A DNA stretch of 64,000 bases from CAWAMR01 sp963783095 (GCA_963783095.1 CAWAMR010000023.1:1-64000); one strand, 5' to 3'. Positions 1 through 10,000 are shown, numbered from the stretch's first letter. The notes: a model not told the origin generated them from the letters alone. Program-made: numbers and translations.

Positions 1-144
1 GTTCATTTTTATGTATACCTGACACATTTCTCGTATTGCTAAAGGCGGCGAGCGCAGGTAGCGATTCCGGAGTTTTAGTTTCGCATTTCCATTTCATGGG
101 GATGTTCTCGAGTTTCATCGAGCTCCGCGAAAGGGGAGAAATCC

Positions 145-1555
145 ATGTATACCCGACGGCGTAACGGTTTGACCTGGCTTGTCCTCTTGCTAGGTAGTTT
201 CAGCTCACACACGGCTGTGTTCGCCTTTCCAAAGCCAATGAAGGAAGAGCCGAAGCCGATCCCGGCAAATGTGATCGAGGGACTGGACCAAGCGTGGTGC
301 TACTCACGGGTGGTGCTGGGAGGACAAGGATGGTTATCTGCGATTTGCCAAAGTCCGAAACAAACTCACCGAGGCCATTCCTGCATTCATGTTCGATCCG
401 ATGACCCGAGACGCGGATTTGAAGCAACTTCGGCCAATTGAACAACCTTTTGGGCTGTACTTGAGGGTCACGAAAGTGACAGATGAGGGGTGAAAGAACT
501 GAAGGAAATCAAGCAACTCGCCTTTCTCGACTTGGCTGGCACAGCAGTGACTGATGTGGGAATAAAGGAACTGAAAGATCTCAAACAACTCACTTTCCTC
601 AACTTGATGTTTACGAAAGTGACAGATGTGGGAATAAAGGATCTGAGGGATCTCAAGCAACTTACTTCCCTCAACTTAATGGTTACAAGTGTGGCAGATC
701 TGACGAATCTGAGGGAACTTAAGCAACTCGCGATACTCAACTTGTTGCACACAGAAGTCGGGGATGTCGGCTTGACGGAATTGAAGGAACTCAAGCAACT
801 CAGGCGACTCGACTTGGGTAGCACGAAGAGTGACAGATGCAGGTTTGTTGGAACTTAAGGAACTCAAGCAACTCACTCGCCTGGTCTTGGACTTAAGCCA
901 CGCGCCGGTTACAGATACAGGCTTGAAGAACCTGAAGGGATGTGAACAACTCGCCTTCCTCAACTTGGGCTGGACGAAAGTTACGGATGCCGGCTTGAAG
1001 GAATTGAAGGGTTTCAAGCAACTCACTTCCCTCGCATTCACATTCACGAAAATAACGGATGCGGGGCTGAAGGAACTACGGGAACTCCAACAAGTCGCGT
1101 CCCTCGACTTTTACAGCACGCCAATTACAGATGCAGGCTTGAAAGAATTGAGGGATCTCAAGCATCTCACTTCACTCGGCTTGGCCTACACACAGGTGAC
1201 GGATGCGGGCATGAAGGAACTGAAGGAATTCAAGCAACTAACTTCCCTCGACTTGGGTGACACGCGCGTGGGGGATGCAGGGCTGAAGGAATTAAGGGAA
1301 CTCAAACAACTTGTTTCCCTCCGCCTCGGGTTCACGCAGGTAACGGACAAAGGATTGAAGGAACTGAAGGAACTCAAGCAGCTCACTTCCCTTAATTTGG
1401 GCTACACGCAAGTGGGCGATGCGGGTTTGAAGGAGCTAAAGGATCTCAAGCAACTCACCTACCTCAAATTGACGGACACAAAAGTGACGGATGCCGGCTT
1501 GAAGGAACTCCGTGAAGCATTGCCAAAATGTCGAGTTACCATCGAACCTGAATAA
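145..1555 (+). CDS. Secreted leucine-rich-repeat protein (frame-broken)
   Basis: The start at 145 follows a good ribosome binding site (aggggag). The first 28 residues form a signal peptide (basic MYTRRR, then a hydrophobic LTWLVLLLGSF core). After about 110 residues come some 14 LRR units of about 24 residues with the consensus L(K/R)ELKQLTxLxLxxTxVTDAGL, ending in a cap (ALPKCRVTIEPE) before the stop at 1553-1555. The reading frame changes three times, near 325, 488 and 835. Each time the conserved text resumes in the next frame, so this is one gene with indels, not three. LRR proteins of this kind are abundant in Gemmata relatives and are thought to mediate protein binding outside the cytoplasm; no specific role can be inferred. 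Either a pseudogene or sequence error. Confidence 0.75.
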
Positions 1556-1572
1556 TCGGTTCCGAGTCTGAC

Positions 1573-1695
1573 TCACCACGCCTCCCGATAAATCGCCTCA
1601 ATTTCCGCCTGCGTCGGGAAGCGTGGATTGACGCGCATGAGCCGTTTAATGGAATACGCCTTTTCTGCGATGGGCTGGAAGTGTTCTTTCTTGAC
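1573..1695 (-). pseudogene. Duplicated 3' fragment of the neighbouring alcohol dehydrogenase
   Basis: Read on the minus strand, this stretch encodes about 40 residues ending RFPTQAEIEAIYREAW plus stop. These are nearly identical to the C-terminus of the full gene at 2239-3444, with only a few synonymous or conservative changes. Similarity stops abruptly at about 1695, where the sequence becomes unrelated. There is no start codon or upstream domain, so it is a remnant. The rest of the 1556-1881 gap shows nothing recognisable. Confidence 0.85.
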
Positions 1696-1881
1696 TCACG
1701 CCTAAAAAATGCGGCGATCGTGTCGCGATTCCAGAGTTTTGACGTTGTGGCCGGGTCAATTTTTCGTCCACGCTTTGGTCGCAAAAAATGGAATGCGTCG
1801 TCAGTGTCGAAAACTGAAGGATCCCGCTAATCCCGCCAACGGTTACTTTGTTACAATCGACCGCGTACCGGGAACCTAATC

Positions 1882-2211
1882 ATGATTGAACCTAACGCAA
1901 GATACTGGCCGTTTCCAGTTTTGCCGCCGGAGCAACGCACCGCGCAGCACTGGAAGGAAGTTCGCTTCTTGGATGAGGCACTCCAGTCCGGCTTCCGGCC
2001 CTGTAAGTTCGCGGATGCGGAATATCGAGTCGAATCCGAGAACAATCGATCGGGATGGATCCTGTATCGTGGCAGGCTCGGAGGCAGTTCCCAAACACGT
2101 TGGGAAATTTGGCTAAATGACCTTAGCGAGCGCGTGCTTTCCGTCTGGGTGGATGAGTTCGATTGCGGCGCAGTCCATGGTGCTCCGATGGCTTCGTGGC
2201 GCGACGGTTGA
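1882..2211 (+). CDS. Hypothetical protein, 109 aa
   Basis: Not recognised. The product is a compact soluble-looking 109-residue protein, rich in Trp and Arg, with no signal peptide or membrane segment and a plausible globular pattern (WILYRGRLGG, WEIWLNDLSERVLSVWVDEF). No clear Shine-Dalgarno precedes the ATG. The gene lies between the duplicated dehydrogenase fragment and the real dehydrogenase, converging with the latter. Coding nature is inferred only from composition; it could be a remnant of a longer gene. Confidence 0.45.
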   Translation: MIEPNARYWPFPVLPPEQRTAQHWKEVRFLDEALQSGFRPCKFADAEYRVESENNRSGWILYRGRLGGSSQTRWEIWLNDLSERVLSVWVDEFDCGAVHGAPMASWRDG

Positions 2212-2238
2212 CGATGTAATTAACCAAGGCACGATTAC

Positions 2239-3444
2239 TCACCACGCCTCCCGATAAATCGCTTCAATTTCCGCCTGCGTCGGGAAGCGTGGATTGACGC
2301 GCATAAGCCGTTTGATCGAAAATGCTTTTTCCGCAAAGGGTTGGAAATGTTCTTCCTTTACTCCCAGATCCTTTAACCGGGTCGGAATGCCAATGTCGCG
2401 CCGAAGTTGCTCGACGGCCTCGATCGCTTGATGGGCTGACTCAAGCTCATCAAGGCCCTTCTGATTCATCCCCAGTAATTGACCGATTTCCGCCATTGCC
2501 TGCCAGCGGGCGGGCAAATTGTAGCGCATAACATAAGGCAACAGCAACCCGTTACCGGCTCCGTGCGAACAGTGTGTTACTCCACCGACCGGATACTCCA
2601 TCGCATGAATGAGCGCAACCCCGGCATTGGAAAATGCCAGCCCGCCCAGCGTTGCCGCCAGCGCCATGCCGTCGCGTGCTTCAAGATCGCTGCCATCCCG
2701 GCAAACCCGGCGCAGGTATTGGCCCACCAACATGATGGCTTTTTCCGCAACCATATCGGCAAAGGGGTTCTTGCCCTGATAGACCGATCGTTCTCCCGGC
2801 GGAACGCCGTAAACGGAATTGTCGATGGCAGTGTAGGCCTCGATGGCGTGAGTCAAGGCGTCGATGCCGCTATCCGCCGACACCTTGCGGGGACAACTGA
2901 CAGTCAAAAGCGGATCGACGATGGCGCTGGCGGGACGAATGAAATTGCTCAAACAACTCACTTTCATTTGTTTTTCGGTATCGGTAAACACTGCCGCCGC
3001 CGATACTTCCGAACCGGTCCCGGCCGTCGTCGGAATGCAGATCAGCGGAAGAATGGGGCCGGGCACTTTTTCTTCGCCAACGTAATCGCGCGGATCGCCG
3101 CCGTGACTCAGGACGATCGCCACCAGTTTGGCCGCATCCATGTTGCTGCCGCCGCCGAGGCCGATAATCGAATCGGGGCCGAACCGTTTCGCGGCATCCA
3201 TGCAGCGCAGCACCATTTCAAGCGATGGTTCAGGCTCCCCGCCATGAAATACCTCGACGCTTATTCCGGAGCGCGTCAAAGGCTCCAGGACTTGGGCAGT
3301 GATGCCGACTTTCCCCAGGATCCCATCGCTGACCAGGAAAATCTTCCGTGCACGCAGCCTGCCGGCGATGTCGCCGAGTTGCTGGATGGCGTTTCGACCG
3401 AACACCAGTTGACCCGCGGAATGGAAGGTAAAAGTCGTTCTCAT
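2239..3444 (-). CDS. Iron-containing alcohol dehydrogenase
   Basis: This 401-residue protein is complete and has the usual length of the Fe-dependent (type III) alcohol dehydrogenase family, which interconverts alcohols and aldehydes with NAD(P)H. The nucleotide-binding loop GLGGGSNMDAAK is at about residue 95, followed by PTTAGTGSE near 140. Metal-ligand regions are visible: SGIDALTHAIEAY near 195 and THCSHGAGNGLLLPYV near 285. The start is ATG at 3444 with AGGAAC upstream. It diverges from mogA across about 110 bp. Substrate specificity cannot be told; 1,3-propanediol or lactaldehyde dehydrogenase-like members share these motifs. A second copy of its 3' end lies at 1573-1695. Confidence 0.92.
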   Translation of the reverse strand: MRTTFTFHSAGQLVFGRNAIQQLGDIAGRLRARKIFLVSDGILGKVGITAQVLEPLTRSGISVEVFHGGEPEPSLEMVLRCMDAAKRFGPDSIIGLGGGSNMDAAKLVAIVLSHGGDPRDYVGEEKVPGPILPLICIPTTAGTGSEVSAAAVFTDTEKQMKVSCLSNFIRPASAIVDPLLTVSCPRKVSADSGIDALTHAIEAYTAIDNSVYGVPPGERSVYQGKNPFADMVAEKAIMLVGQYLRRVCRDGSDLEARDGMALAATLGGLAFSNAGVALIHAMEYPVGGVTHCSHGAGNGLLLPYVMRYNLPARWQAMAEIGQLLGMNQKGLDELESAHQAIEAVEQLRRDIGIPTRLKDLGVKEEHFQPFAEKAFSIKRLMRVNPRFPTQAEIEAIYREAW

Positions 3445-3553
3445 GGAAGTTCCTGTTGGTTACCACTATCCTACCAAGACTGCAATTCGGCACAGGTTTT
3501 GCCTATCTTATTCTTTGTATATTCGCAACCACTCTATCACAACTGAAACCCCC

Positions 3554-4078
3554 ATGATCCGAATCGGAATCGTCACCATCTCTGATCGTGCCAGTCAAGG
3601 AGTCTACGAGGACAAGGGTGGCCCCGCGATCCAACAGTGCCTTGCGGAGATTCTTTCCTGTGAATGGGAGGCGGTACCGAAACTCGTCCCCGATGAACAA
3701 TCTCTGATCGAATCGACTTTGCGGGGTCTTTGCGATCGAGAAGGCTGTTGCCTGATTGTCACGACGGGTGGGACCGGACCAGCGAAGCGCGACGTTACGC
3801 CCGAGGCGACCGTCAATGTTTGCGAAAAGATACTCGACGGTTTTGGGGAATTGATGCGTGCCGTATCGCTCAAGGTGGTGCCTACGGCGATACTTTCTCG
3901 ACAAATCGCGGGAATTCGCGGCAAGTCGTTGATCGTCAATTTGCCCGGCAAACCCAGTGCGATCCGCGATTGTTTGCTCGCAGTATTCCCGGCGATACCG
4001 TACTGCATCGACCTGATTGAAGGCCCGTATTTGACGACCCACGAGAACGTCGTCAAGGCATTTCGACCCATGAAATAG
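3554..4078 (+). CDS. mog: Molybdopterin adenylyltransferase (MogA/MoaB family)
   Basis: This 174-residue protein has the length of MogA/MoaB enzymes, which adenylate molybdopterin before metal insertion in molybdenum cofactor synthesis. Residues 1-10 (MIRIGIVTIS) begin the Rossmann-like fold. The family signature VTTGGTGPAKRDVTPEA lies near residue 70. The C-terminal GIRGKSLIVNLPGKPSAIRD near 120 is the cofactor-binding loop. ATG at 3554 was preferred because upstream in-frame sequence has no family similarity. The product is cytoplasmic. No other molybdenum cofactor gene is in the window. Confidence 0.9.
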   Translation: MIRIGIVTISDRASQGVYEDKGGPAIQQCLAEILSCEWEAVPKLVPDEQSLIESTLRGLCDREGCCLIVTTGGTGPAKRDVTPEATVNVCEKILDGFGELMRAVSLKVVPTAILSRQIAGIRGKSLIVNLPGKPSAIRDCLLAVFPAIPYCIDLIEGPYLTTHENVVKAFRPMK

Positions 4079-4105
4079 TTCCAAGTTCCAAGTTCCAAGT
4101 TCCAA
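4078..4105 (+). repeat. Four tandem GTTCCAA heptamers
   Basis: Four perfect copies of GTTCCAA start inside the stop codon of mogA. The same heptamer recurs as an inverted pair at 61817-61915, so this is one arm of a dispersed palindrome family. Confidence 0.9.
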
Positions 4106-4137
4106 GTTGAAATTCGGACCTGTCTACGAAGGAGAAG

Positions 4138-5034
4138 ATGATGCGTTTACTTTGTGCTTCTTGGCTGATGATCGTTCCCGGTTTGGTCTGTGCCCAGACC
4201 GCACAGGAGAAGAAGGCAACGATCCACTATCTTCAAAATCTCCGTCAACCGGATGGCGGATTCGTCGGAGAAATCCCGCAGCCTGAGAAAGTTCATTCGA
4301 CGCTTCGTGCCACATCTGCGGCGATGCGAGCAATCAAGTATTTTGGCGGTGAAGTCTCCGATGAAGAAGCTGTAGCCAAGTTTGTGAAGAGCTGTTTCGA
4401 TGAAAAAACCGGTGGTTTTGGCGATACTCCGCAGGGCAAACCCTCGGTGCCTTTAACTGCAGTTGGGCTTATGGCAGTGGTCGAGGCGCGAATGCCGCTC
4501 GAACCCTACGCTGCAAAGGCGACGGAATATCTGGTGAAAAACGCCAAGGGTTTCGAGGACTACCGGATCGCCACCGCAGGTTTTGAAGCGATCAAGACCT
4601 TCCCAACGGAATTCAAGAACTGGTTGCAGGACATCGACAAACTCCGCAATCCGGATGGCAGTTTTGGAAAGGCGGACGGCAAGTCGCGGCTGACCGGCAG
4701 TGCCGTGGCGCTGATTTTGCGATCGGGAGGCTCGCTGAAGGAGGAACAACGCAAAGGTGCAATCCGCGCCATGCAAGAAGGACAACAAGCCGATGGCGGC
4801 TTTGGCAAAGATGGCGTTCAAGGATCGGACCTGGAGACGACTTATCGGGTGATGCGCGCATTCCATCTTCTGAAAGAAGCGCCGGCGGATGCGGGACGAT
4901 TACGGGCATACATCGGCCAGTGCCGCAACAAGGACGGCGGTTATGGTGTTGAGCCTGGCAAACCGTCCAGCGTGGGCGGGACTTATTTTGCAGGGATTAT
5001 TCTTCATTGGCTTGGCGACAACCCAAGGCCATGA
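4138..5034 (+). CDS. Secreted prenyltransferase/squalene-oxidase-repeat protein, 298 aa
   Basis: The start at 4138 (or the next codon, also ATG) follows AAGGAG. Residues 1-21 are a signal peptide ending VCAQ. The rest consists of alpha-alpha barrel repeats with the family signature QPDGGF, TGGFGD, NPDGSFG, QADGGFGKDG and KDGGYG, spaced about 45-50 residues. These repeats occur in protein prenyltransferases and terpene cyclases. Planctomycetes carry many exported members with no known catalytic residues, so a structural or binding role is as likely as an enzymatic one. The fold is clear; the function is unknown. Confidence 0.85.
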   Translation: MMRLLCASWLMIVPGLVCAQTAQEKKATIHYLQNLRQPDGGFVGEIPQPEKVHSTLRATSAAMRAIKYFGGEVSDEEAVAKFVKSCFDEKTGGFGDTPQGKPSVPLTAVGLMAVVEARMPLEPYAAKATEYLVKNAKGFEDYRIATAGFEAIKTFPTEFKNWLQDIDKLRNPDGSFGKADGKSRLTGSAVALILRSGGSLKEEQRKGAIRAMQEGQQADGGFGKDGVQGSDLETTYRVMRAFHLLKEAPADAGRLRAYIGQCRNKDGGYGVEPGKPSSVGGTYFAGIILHWLGDNPRP

Positions 5035-5076
5035 TTGTGGCTATCCCATTTTTCTGCCGTGACGCAAATGTTCAAT

Positions 5077-5170
5077 GTTCGTAGTTCCGCCTTTAGGCGG
5101 TTTTGGAATTCCGCCTAAAGGCGGAACTTCGAACCTCATTTGGAATTCCGCCTAAAGGCGGAACTACGAA
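5077..5170. repeat. Inverted repeat, CCGCCTTTAGGCGG family
   Basis: Three arms carry the TTCCGCC/TTTAGGCGG core: one in one orientation and two inverted (gttcgtagttccgcctttag at the left, the complementary arm at the right). The element lies between convergent genes and overlaps the 3' end of the minus-strand gene. A second copy is at 53977-54031. It could act as a bidirectional terminator. Confidence 0.85.
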
Positions 5171-5568
5171 CCCAAATTATTGGCGGGACCAGCAGACTGC
5201 CTCGCCTTGCGGGCCTCGATGAACGAACGAATACACAGAACCACGAACGCGATCGATAGTCCCGTCATCAGCATTCCCGCAACGTTCGATGCCTTCGCGA
5301 AATTGAATTTCGCCATGATCACCGGCACGAAACCGCCAATCGCGCCAAATAAGCCCACCATCGCGGCAAAGTGCATAAGGTGTTTGTTCAGAGAGGGTTG
5401 CAGCAGACTGATAAGCCCGCACAACGCCAGCGCAGCTCCAAACCACGCTGGAATCAGACCTGTCATGGATGCTTGTGGCGTTCCTTCACCGAGAAGGCTC
5501 GGCTCATAATAGCCGATGCAGCCGACTGCGATCAATAAAGCGCCAAAAAGCAAGGCGAATTTCGCCAT
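5164..5568 (-). CDS. Small integral membrane protein, 134 aa
   Basis: Four hydrophobic segments span about residues 3-22, 38-58, 68-88 and 97-116, so this is a polytopic inner-membrane protein with a short basic tail (RKARQSAG). A clear ribosome binding site, GAGGTGAG, sits just upstream of ATG 5568. The family is not recognised; it resembles the short four-helix membrane proteins common in planctomycetes. Its end overlaps the inverted repeat it shares with the convergent upstream gene. No catalytic motif is visible. Confidence 0.75.
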   Translation of the reverse strand: MAKFALLFGALLIAVGCIGYYEPSLLGEGTPQASMTGLIPAWFGAALALCGLISLLQPSLNKHLMHFAAMVGLFGAIGGFVPVIMAKFNFAKASNVAGMLMTGLSIAFVVLCIRSFIEARKARQSAGPANNLGS

Positions 5569-5663
5569 CGTCTCACCTCGCGAATTTTCAGTTGGTAAAG
5601 TCTACCTTAACCTAACAGCTCATCGTTCAGAAGCAAGAAACCCAATCGAAAAAAGGTTCGCTC

Positions 5664-5692
5664 TTGTCCGGCGGCATTGGCTTGTCTACGAT
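5664..5692 (+). promoter_or_regulatory. Sigma-70-type promoter of the 6S RNA gene
   Basis: A -35 box TTGTCC (5664-5669) and -10 box TACGAT (5687-5692) are separated by exactly 17 bp. Initiation would fall near 5699, just before the structured RNA. Confidence 0.6.
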
Positions 5693-5699
5693 TGCAATG

Positions 5700-5920
5700 G
5701 CGGTTTTGCCGCCGAAACCTCTGCGGTGTTCGTGATGAAGGTCTGCTTTTTTGGCGAACCGATGTGTAACCCGTTGGGGGCCGATATGCGGTTCGGAGCT
5801 TGCAAGCCCACTATACCTCTTCGGAGGTCCCTACCGTGGGATCCAAAAACCGAACGTGAGGCACCCTCTTCAATTACGGGTTCCCAAAAGGACAATCACA
5901 CGGCACAGGTGGAGGTTTTT
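5700..5920 (+). ncRNA. ssrS: 6S RNA (RNA polymerase regulator)
   Basis: 6S RNA is a roughly 180-200 nt rod with an open-promoter-like bubble that sequesters the housekeeping sigma-factor holoenzyme. The sequence folds into nested long-range pairs: 5716-5721 with 5912-5917 (AACCTC/GAGGTT), 5768-5774 with 5876-5882 (AACCCGT/ACGGGTT), 5791-5796 with 5850-5855, 5807-5811 with 5836-5840, and an apical CCTC-TTCG-GAGG hairpin at 5816-5827. Short motifs match known 6S RNAs in order: TGTTCG on the 5' side (5728), CCGAT before the bubble (5759), and CGGCA near the 3' end (5901). A T-rich tail follows. No open reading frame competes. The identification rests on structure and motif order, not on an alignment. 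Confidence 0.75.
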
Positions 5921-5932
5921 TTCATTTTTTTC
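5912..5932 (+). terminator. T-rich terminator of the 6S RNA gene
   Basis: The closing strand of the long stem (GAGG) runs directly into a stretch of seven T's and then TTTTTTT after a short interruption, as at an intrinsic terminator. Confidence 0.6.
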
Positions 5933-6129
5933 TCGGCCTTAATCGTCGACACGCCTCAAATCTCCAAACACGTTGTCGCGCCGTGAGTTAGCGCGATTTC
6001 GCCAAAACCGCGCCGATCATCAACGAATGAACACATTTCTATGTGTAGATTTCGTTATTTTCAAAATCCCTCGGGTTTTTCCGAGAAAATGTTAATTGCG
6101 GTTTTTTGGGTTTTTCCAAAGAAGACGGG

Positions 6130-6157
6130 TTGACATATAAAAAACGAACGGTATTTT
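6130..6157 (+). promoter_or_regulatory. Strong sigma-70-type promoter without an obvious gene
   Basis: A perfect -35 box TTGACA (6130-6135) and a -10 box TATTTT (6152-6157) are 16 bp apart in an A/T-rich setting. The predicted start is near 6164. No protein gene begins within the following 800 bp, so a non-coding transcript is suspected. Confidence 0.6.
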
Positions 6158-6162
6158 TTAGC

Positions 6163-6375
6163 CCATCGCTCCAAGTTGCCCGGTTCTCGAAACTGAATGG
6201 ATCGCAGGATGGAACTCAGCAAGCTACTCACCAGGACCGCTCGCTCCACCCGACGCCCAGCCTCAGAGTGCTTGACCCTCAGCGGTGTACCACCAGTCTC
6301 GGACGCTATATCCGGTCTCACCCCATTCCGGGGTCCGGTATCATTCTCAGCCTTGTAATTCGGTCTGTTTTATTT
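6163..6375 (+). ncRNA. Candidate non-coding transcript, unidentified
   Basis: The tract downstream of the 6130 promoter is GC-rich and contains self-complementary segments, for example CACCCC/GGGGTC at about 6325-6345 and GCTTGACCCTCAGC around 6268. It ends at a T-rich run (TCTGTTTTATTTTATCTG, about 6363). It does not resemble tRNA, tmRNA, RNase P or SRP RNA motifs. Identity is unknown. Confidence 0.3.
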
Positions 6376-6675
6376 TATCTGCCTTATTCATTCAATCTCC
6401 GAGCACAACAGTGACTGGACTCATTGGCTCTTGCTTTGGATGATTGGTCCATTGGTCCGGATTCACCGGGGTCACCTTTGCGCACGGACTGCGCATGAGA
6501 AAGCGCCAAGGACGGCGCGGGTTTTTGCCTAATGCAAACCCATTAGGACTCCAGTCAATTCCGGACTTCGTGGGGTTTCGATGCATGGATGTGTTGAACC
6601 TCAAGGAAAGTCACGCCGCGATATGGATGTTGCGGTGTGGCTATCCTTACTCCAACCCCGTTGGGGTTAATTTCA

Positions 6676-6845
6676 AATCACAAGTAACAAATCTCAAACA
6701 AATTCCAATTCACAAATCTCAAACAAATTCCGTGCAGCCCAGGTGTGGGCACTCTCTAGCCAAGAGTAAGCGTCCATCGCCTAACTGTTTGGTCATTGAA
6801 TTTTGAGATTTGTTTGAGATTTGTTGTTTGGAATTTGGAATTTGA
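6676..6845. repeat. Inverted repeat, AAATCTCAAACAAATTCC family
   Basis: Two plus-oriented copies (about 6676-6730) face complementary copies (about 6804-6845, ttgagatttgtttgagattt). The same words recur at 50709-50845, also between genes. Confidence 0.75.
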
Positions 6846-7002
6846 GAAAATAATTTCTTCCTGCTGGCGAACGATCTTTTAATCATCTTCTTCCGGCCGC
6901 TCGTCATAATAATGGTGGGCGCGCCCGAACCTGACGAGTATAATCACCATCAAGCACATCCTCCAAGTTTCTCAGCCCCGCAGGTTGAGAGGGAGTCCGT
7001 TT

Positions 7003-10000
7003 ATGGCCGCTGTCCTGGAATCGCCAAAACCTGTCGGCAAGCAAGAAGAATTTGTCGAAAAGCAAATCAATCAGGCCCGAACACGCATTCGACAACTCGA
7101 TTACTTTGCCACGGGCGGAGTGTTGCTGATTGCTTCCCTGTTGTTCGTCCTGGCTTATCTCGTCGTCGATCGCTATATCGAGACTCCCGGATGGACGACC
7201 TGGGCTGTCGTGGGTTTCTACCTTCTAAGCGCAGCGGGCTATCTTTACCTTTCGCTTTTCCGGCCGAGTCGTGCGCCATTAACCCCTACTACGCCGCCAA
7301 ACAGGTCGAAGATACCCTGACCGATGCGAAGAATAGCGTCGTCAACTGGGTCGATCTCAAAGATGATGAAAGAATTCCAGGTTCCGTCCGGTCTGCTCTG
7401 GGCAACAAGGCCGCCAAAGATTTACGACATGTCGATTTGAATCAGGTCATTCAGAAAAAGCATTTGCTGTGGTTGGCGGGAGTAGCAGGTGTTTTATTCC
7501 TCGCTTCGCTCGTGGTCGCATTCCTGCCCCCGACCCGAACCCAGATGACGTTGCTGACTCCCAAGAATGGCGATGTTACGGTCGTGCAGGGTGAAGATGT
7601 GAAAATTGAAGTGGAACTGAAGGGACGCATACCGGCCAAGGGCCAACCCGACGCCGCCCGGATGCGCATGTGGACCAACCCCGAAGACCCGAACGACTAC
7701 GAGGAAAGGCCGCTTGAGCCTAGCGAAGACAACAAGAAAGTCTGGAAACTCACGATTCCCGCCAAACAGATTCGCTCGGGTGGGTTTCAATACAAATTGC
7801 TCGCTGGCAAAGTACAGACCAGGGATTTTCAAGTCACGCTCCGCATCCGGCCGGAGTTCGCGGGTTTTGTTGTGAATTACGTTCCGCCGTCGTGGGGCAA
7901 ACGTGCCCCGGAAACAACCAACGATCCGAATATTGTCGGTTTTTATGGCACGGACATCACGCTGACTGCTCAGATCAACAAACCGATCAAGAGCGGGAGT
8001 CTCGAAGTCGATGGCCAGGTCCAACTTATACCGGGCGAAGTGGTCAACGAAAGTCAGGATACGCTGAAATTCTCTTTCAAGTTGGAGAAAAATGCGTCCT
8101 ATCGGATCCGCTTCGTGACGACCGAGAATGAGAAAAATTCGGATGCCAAGACCTATACCATCAAGGTTCTCGATGCGCAGCCGAGACTCTCGGAATACGA
8201 CGTGAGTTTCAAGTATCCGAAATATCTGCGCTTCGAGGATGAACGCATCACTGTGCGCGAACCTCACTTGGAAGCGATGTCCGGTACTGAAGTTGGGATC
8301 GTCGGTTACGCCAATCGCCCTATCAATTCCGCTCAACTGACGATCAAGGGCTTTGCACCCATTCCCGGCCAACTCAACAAAGAAGAGCCTACCGTAGTGA
8401 AATTCTCACTTCCTCCCTTGATGGAGGACGGCTCATATATCGTTTCCTTCGTTCCCGACACTGGGGAAAAGGAGATGACATCGACACCGTATACGATCAA
8501 GGTCAATCGAGATGAAAAGCCGACCGCGTTCATCGTGAAACCGATGGAAGAGATCGTCGAACTTCCGGCCAACGGAACGCTCCACGTCGAAGGCGGAGCC
8601 AGGGACGATTTCGGTATCACCAAGGTGACGCTGCGCATGGAAGTGGTTGAGGGTGGCAATCAGCCCCTTGCACCCAAACCCTACCGCGAAGGCAAATCGC
8701 TCAAGAGAGAAAAAGACGGCTCCTATCCAACCGATTTGGAATACCTCGACATCGTTGAATTGGCCAAGGTTAAACCAGACGGCAACGCAGCGGCGGGCTT
8801 CCAACTTCGGCCGGGAATGGTCATCGAATACTGGCTCGAAGCCGAGGACAATTGCACGGTACCGGGTCCGAATGTCGGATTCTCGCCCCATAAGCGCGTC
8901 AAGATTCTGCCCGCTGTGACAGCTCCCGAAAAGAAGAAGGAGCAGGAACAACAGAACATGCAGGAGCAAAAGGAACAGAAAGAACACGAGAAACAACAGG
9001 ATCAGAAGTTGCAGAACGAAAAGCGCGATCCCAAGCAGAAGCCCAAACAAGGCGATCAGCCCAAACCGAAAGATCGCCAAGAAGGGCAGCCCAACGGTGG
9101 TGAAGCGCAGCCGCAAGAGGGGAATCCCGACCCGATGAACCCCATGAACGCTAAAAGTCAGCCAGGTGAGCCTCAACCGCGCAAGAACTCTAAAGAAGAT
9201 GAGAATGTCGAGAAGACGGCGGATCAATTAGCCAAGAACTTGCCTGAGGATCCTAAAAAGCCCGAGCCAAAGAAGGAAGAAACTCCGAAACCGCCGGACA
9301 TGCCTCCCAACCCTCAACCAATGAGCGACATGAACCAGCCCCCCAAGCCGGAAGATGTCAAGAAAATCCTCGATCAACTGCAAAGCAAAGACCCCAAGGA
9401 ACGCGAGGAAGCACAGAAGAAGTTTGAAGAGGCGATGAAGCAGCTGGAGAAAAATCCCGAAGCCAAGAAAGAGGCCGAGAAGAAGCTGGAAGAAGCTCGC
9501 AAAATGATGACGCCCGAGCAGAAGAAAGAGCTCGACGATGCCATGAAGAAGGCGCAGGAAAAGCTGCAACAGGAGAAGGCGCAGGAAGAGCAGAAGCAAA
9601 AAGAGCAGGCCAAGCAGAAACTCGAAGAGATGAAGGATCTTGCCAAGAAGCTCGAAAGCAAGGATGAGAACGAGCAGAAACAGGCGCGAGAACAGATTCA
9701 GAAGATGATGAAGGAGCAGGAGAAAGCCAAACCCGATTCCGGGCAGCCAAAGCAGGATGACATCAAGAAACATCTGAACGAAGAAGAGCGCAAGGAACTC
9801 GCCAAGGCGCGCGAGAAGATCAACGACGAGATGCAAAAACAGGTGCAGAAGCAAAAGGAACAGCAAGCTCAACAAGAACTCAACGAGATGAAAGATCTCA
9901 ACAATAAGCTCCAGAGCAAGGACGAAAACGAGCGCAAGCAGGCTCAAGAAAAGCTCGATAAACTAATGCAGGATCAGGCCAAAGCCAAGCCGGAAGAATC

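Larger units (their letters stand above)
5933..7002. other. Gene-free region between 6S RNA and the giant repeat protein
   Basis: No convincing coding frame was found on either strand in this kilobase. It holds a strong promoter at 6130-6157, a short CCAACCCCGTTGGGGTTAA hairpin at about 6653, and arms of an AAATCTCAAACAAATTCC palindrome family at 6676-6845. Short frames here lack ribosome binding sites and family similarity. Confidence 0.6.

Noticed and set aside
2479..3546. 355-codon plus-strand frame
   Set aside because: It lies wholly antisense to the intact alcohol dehydrogenase; the translation has no family resemblance.
5516..5986. 156-codon frame across the 6S RNA
   Set aside because: No ribosome binding site, no similarity, and it runs through the structured RNA and terminator.
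7494..9227. Large minus-strand frames opposite the giant repeat gene
   Set aside because: Antisense shadows of the beta-rich region, with no start signals or recognisable motifs.
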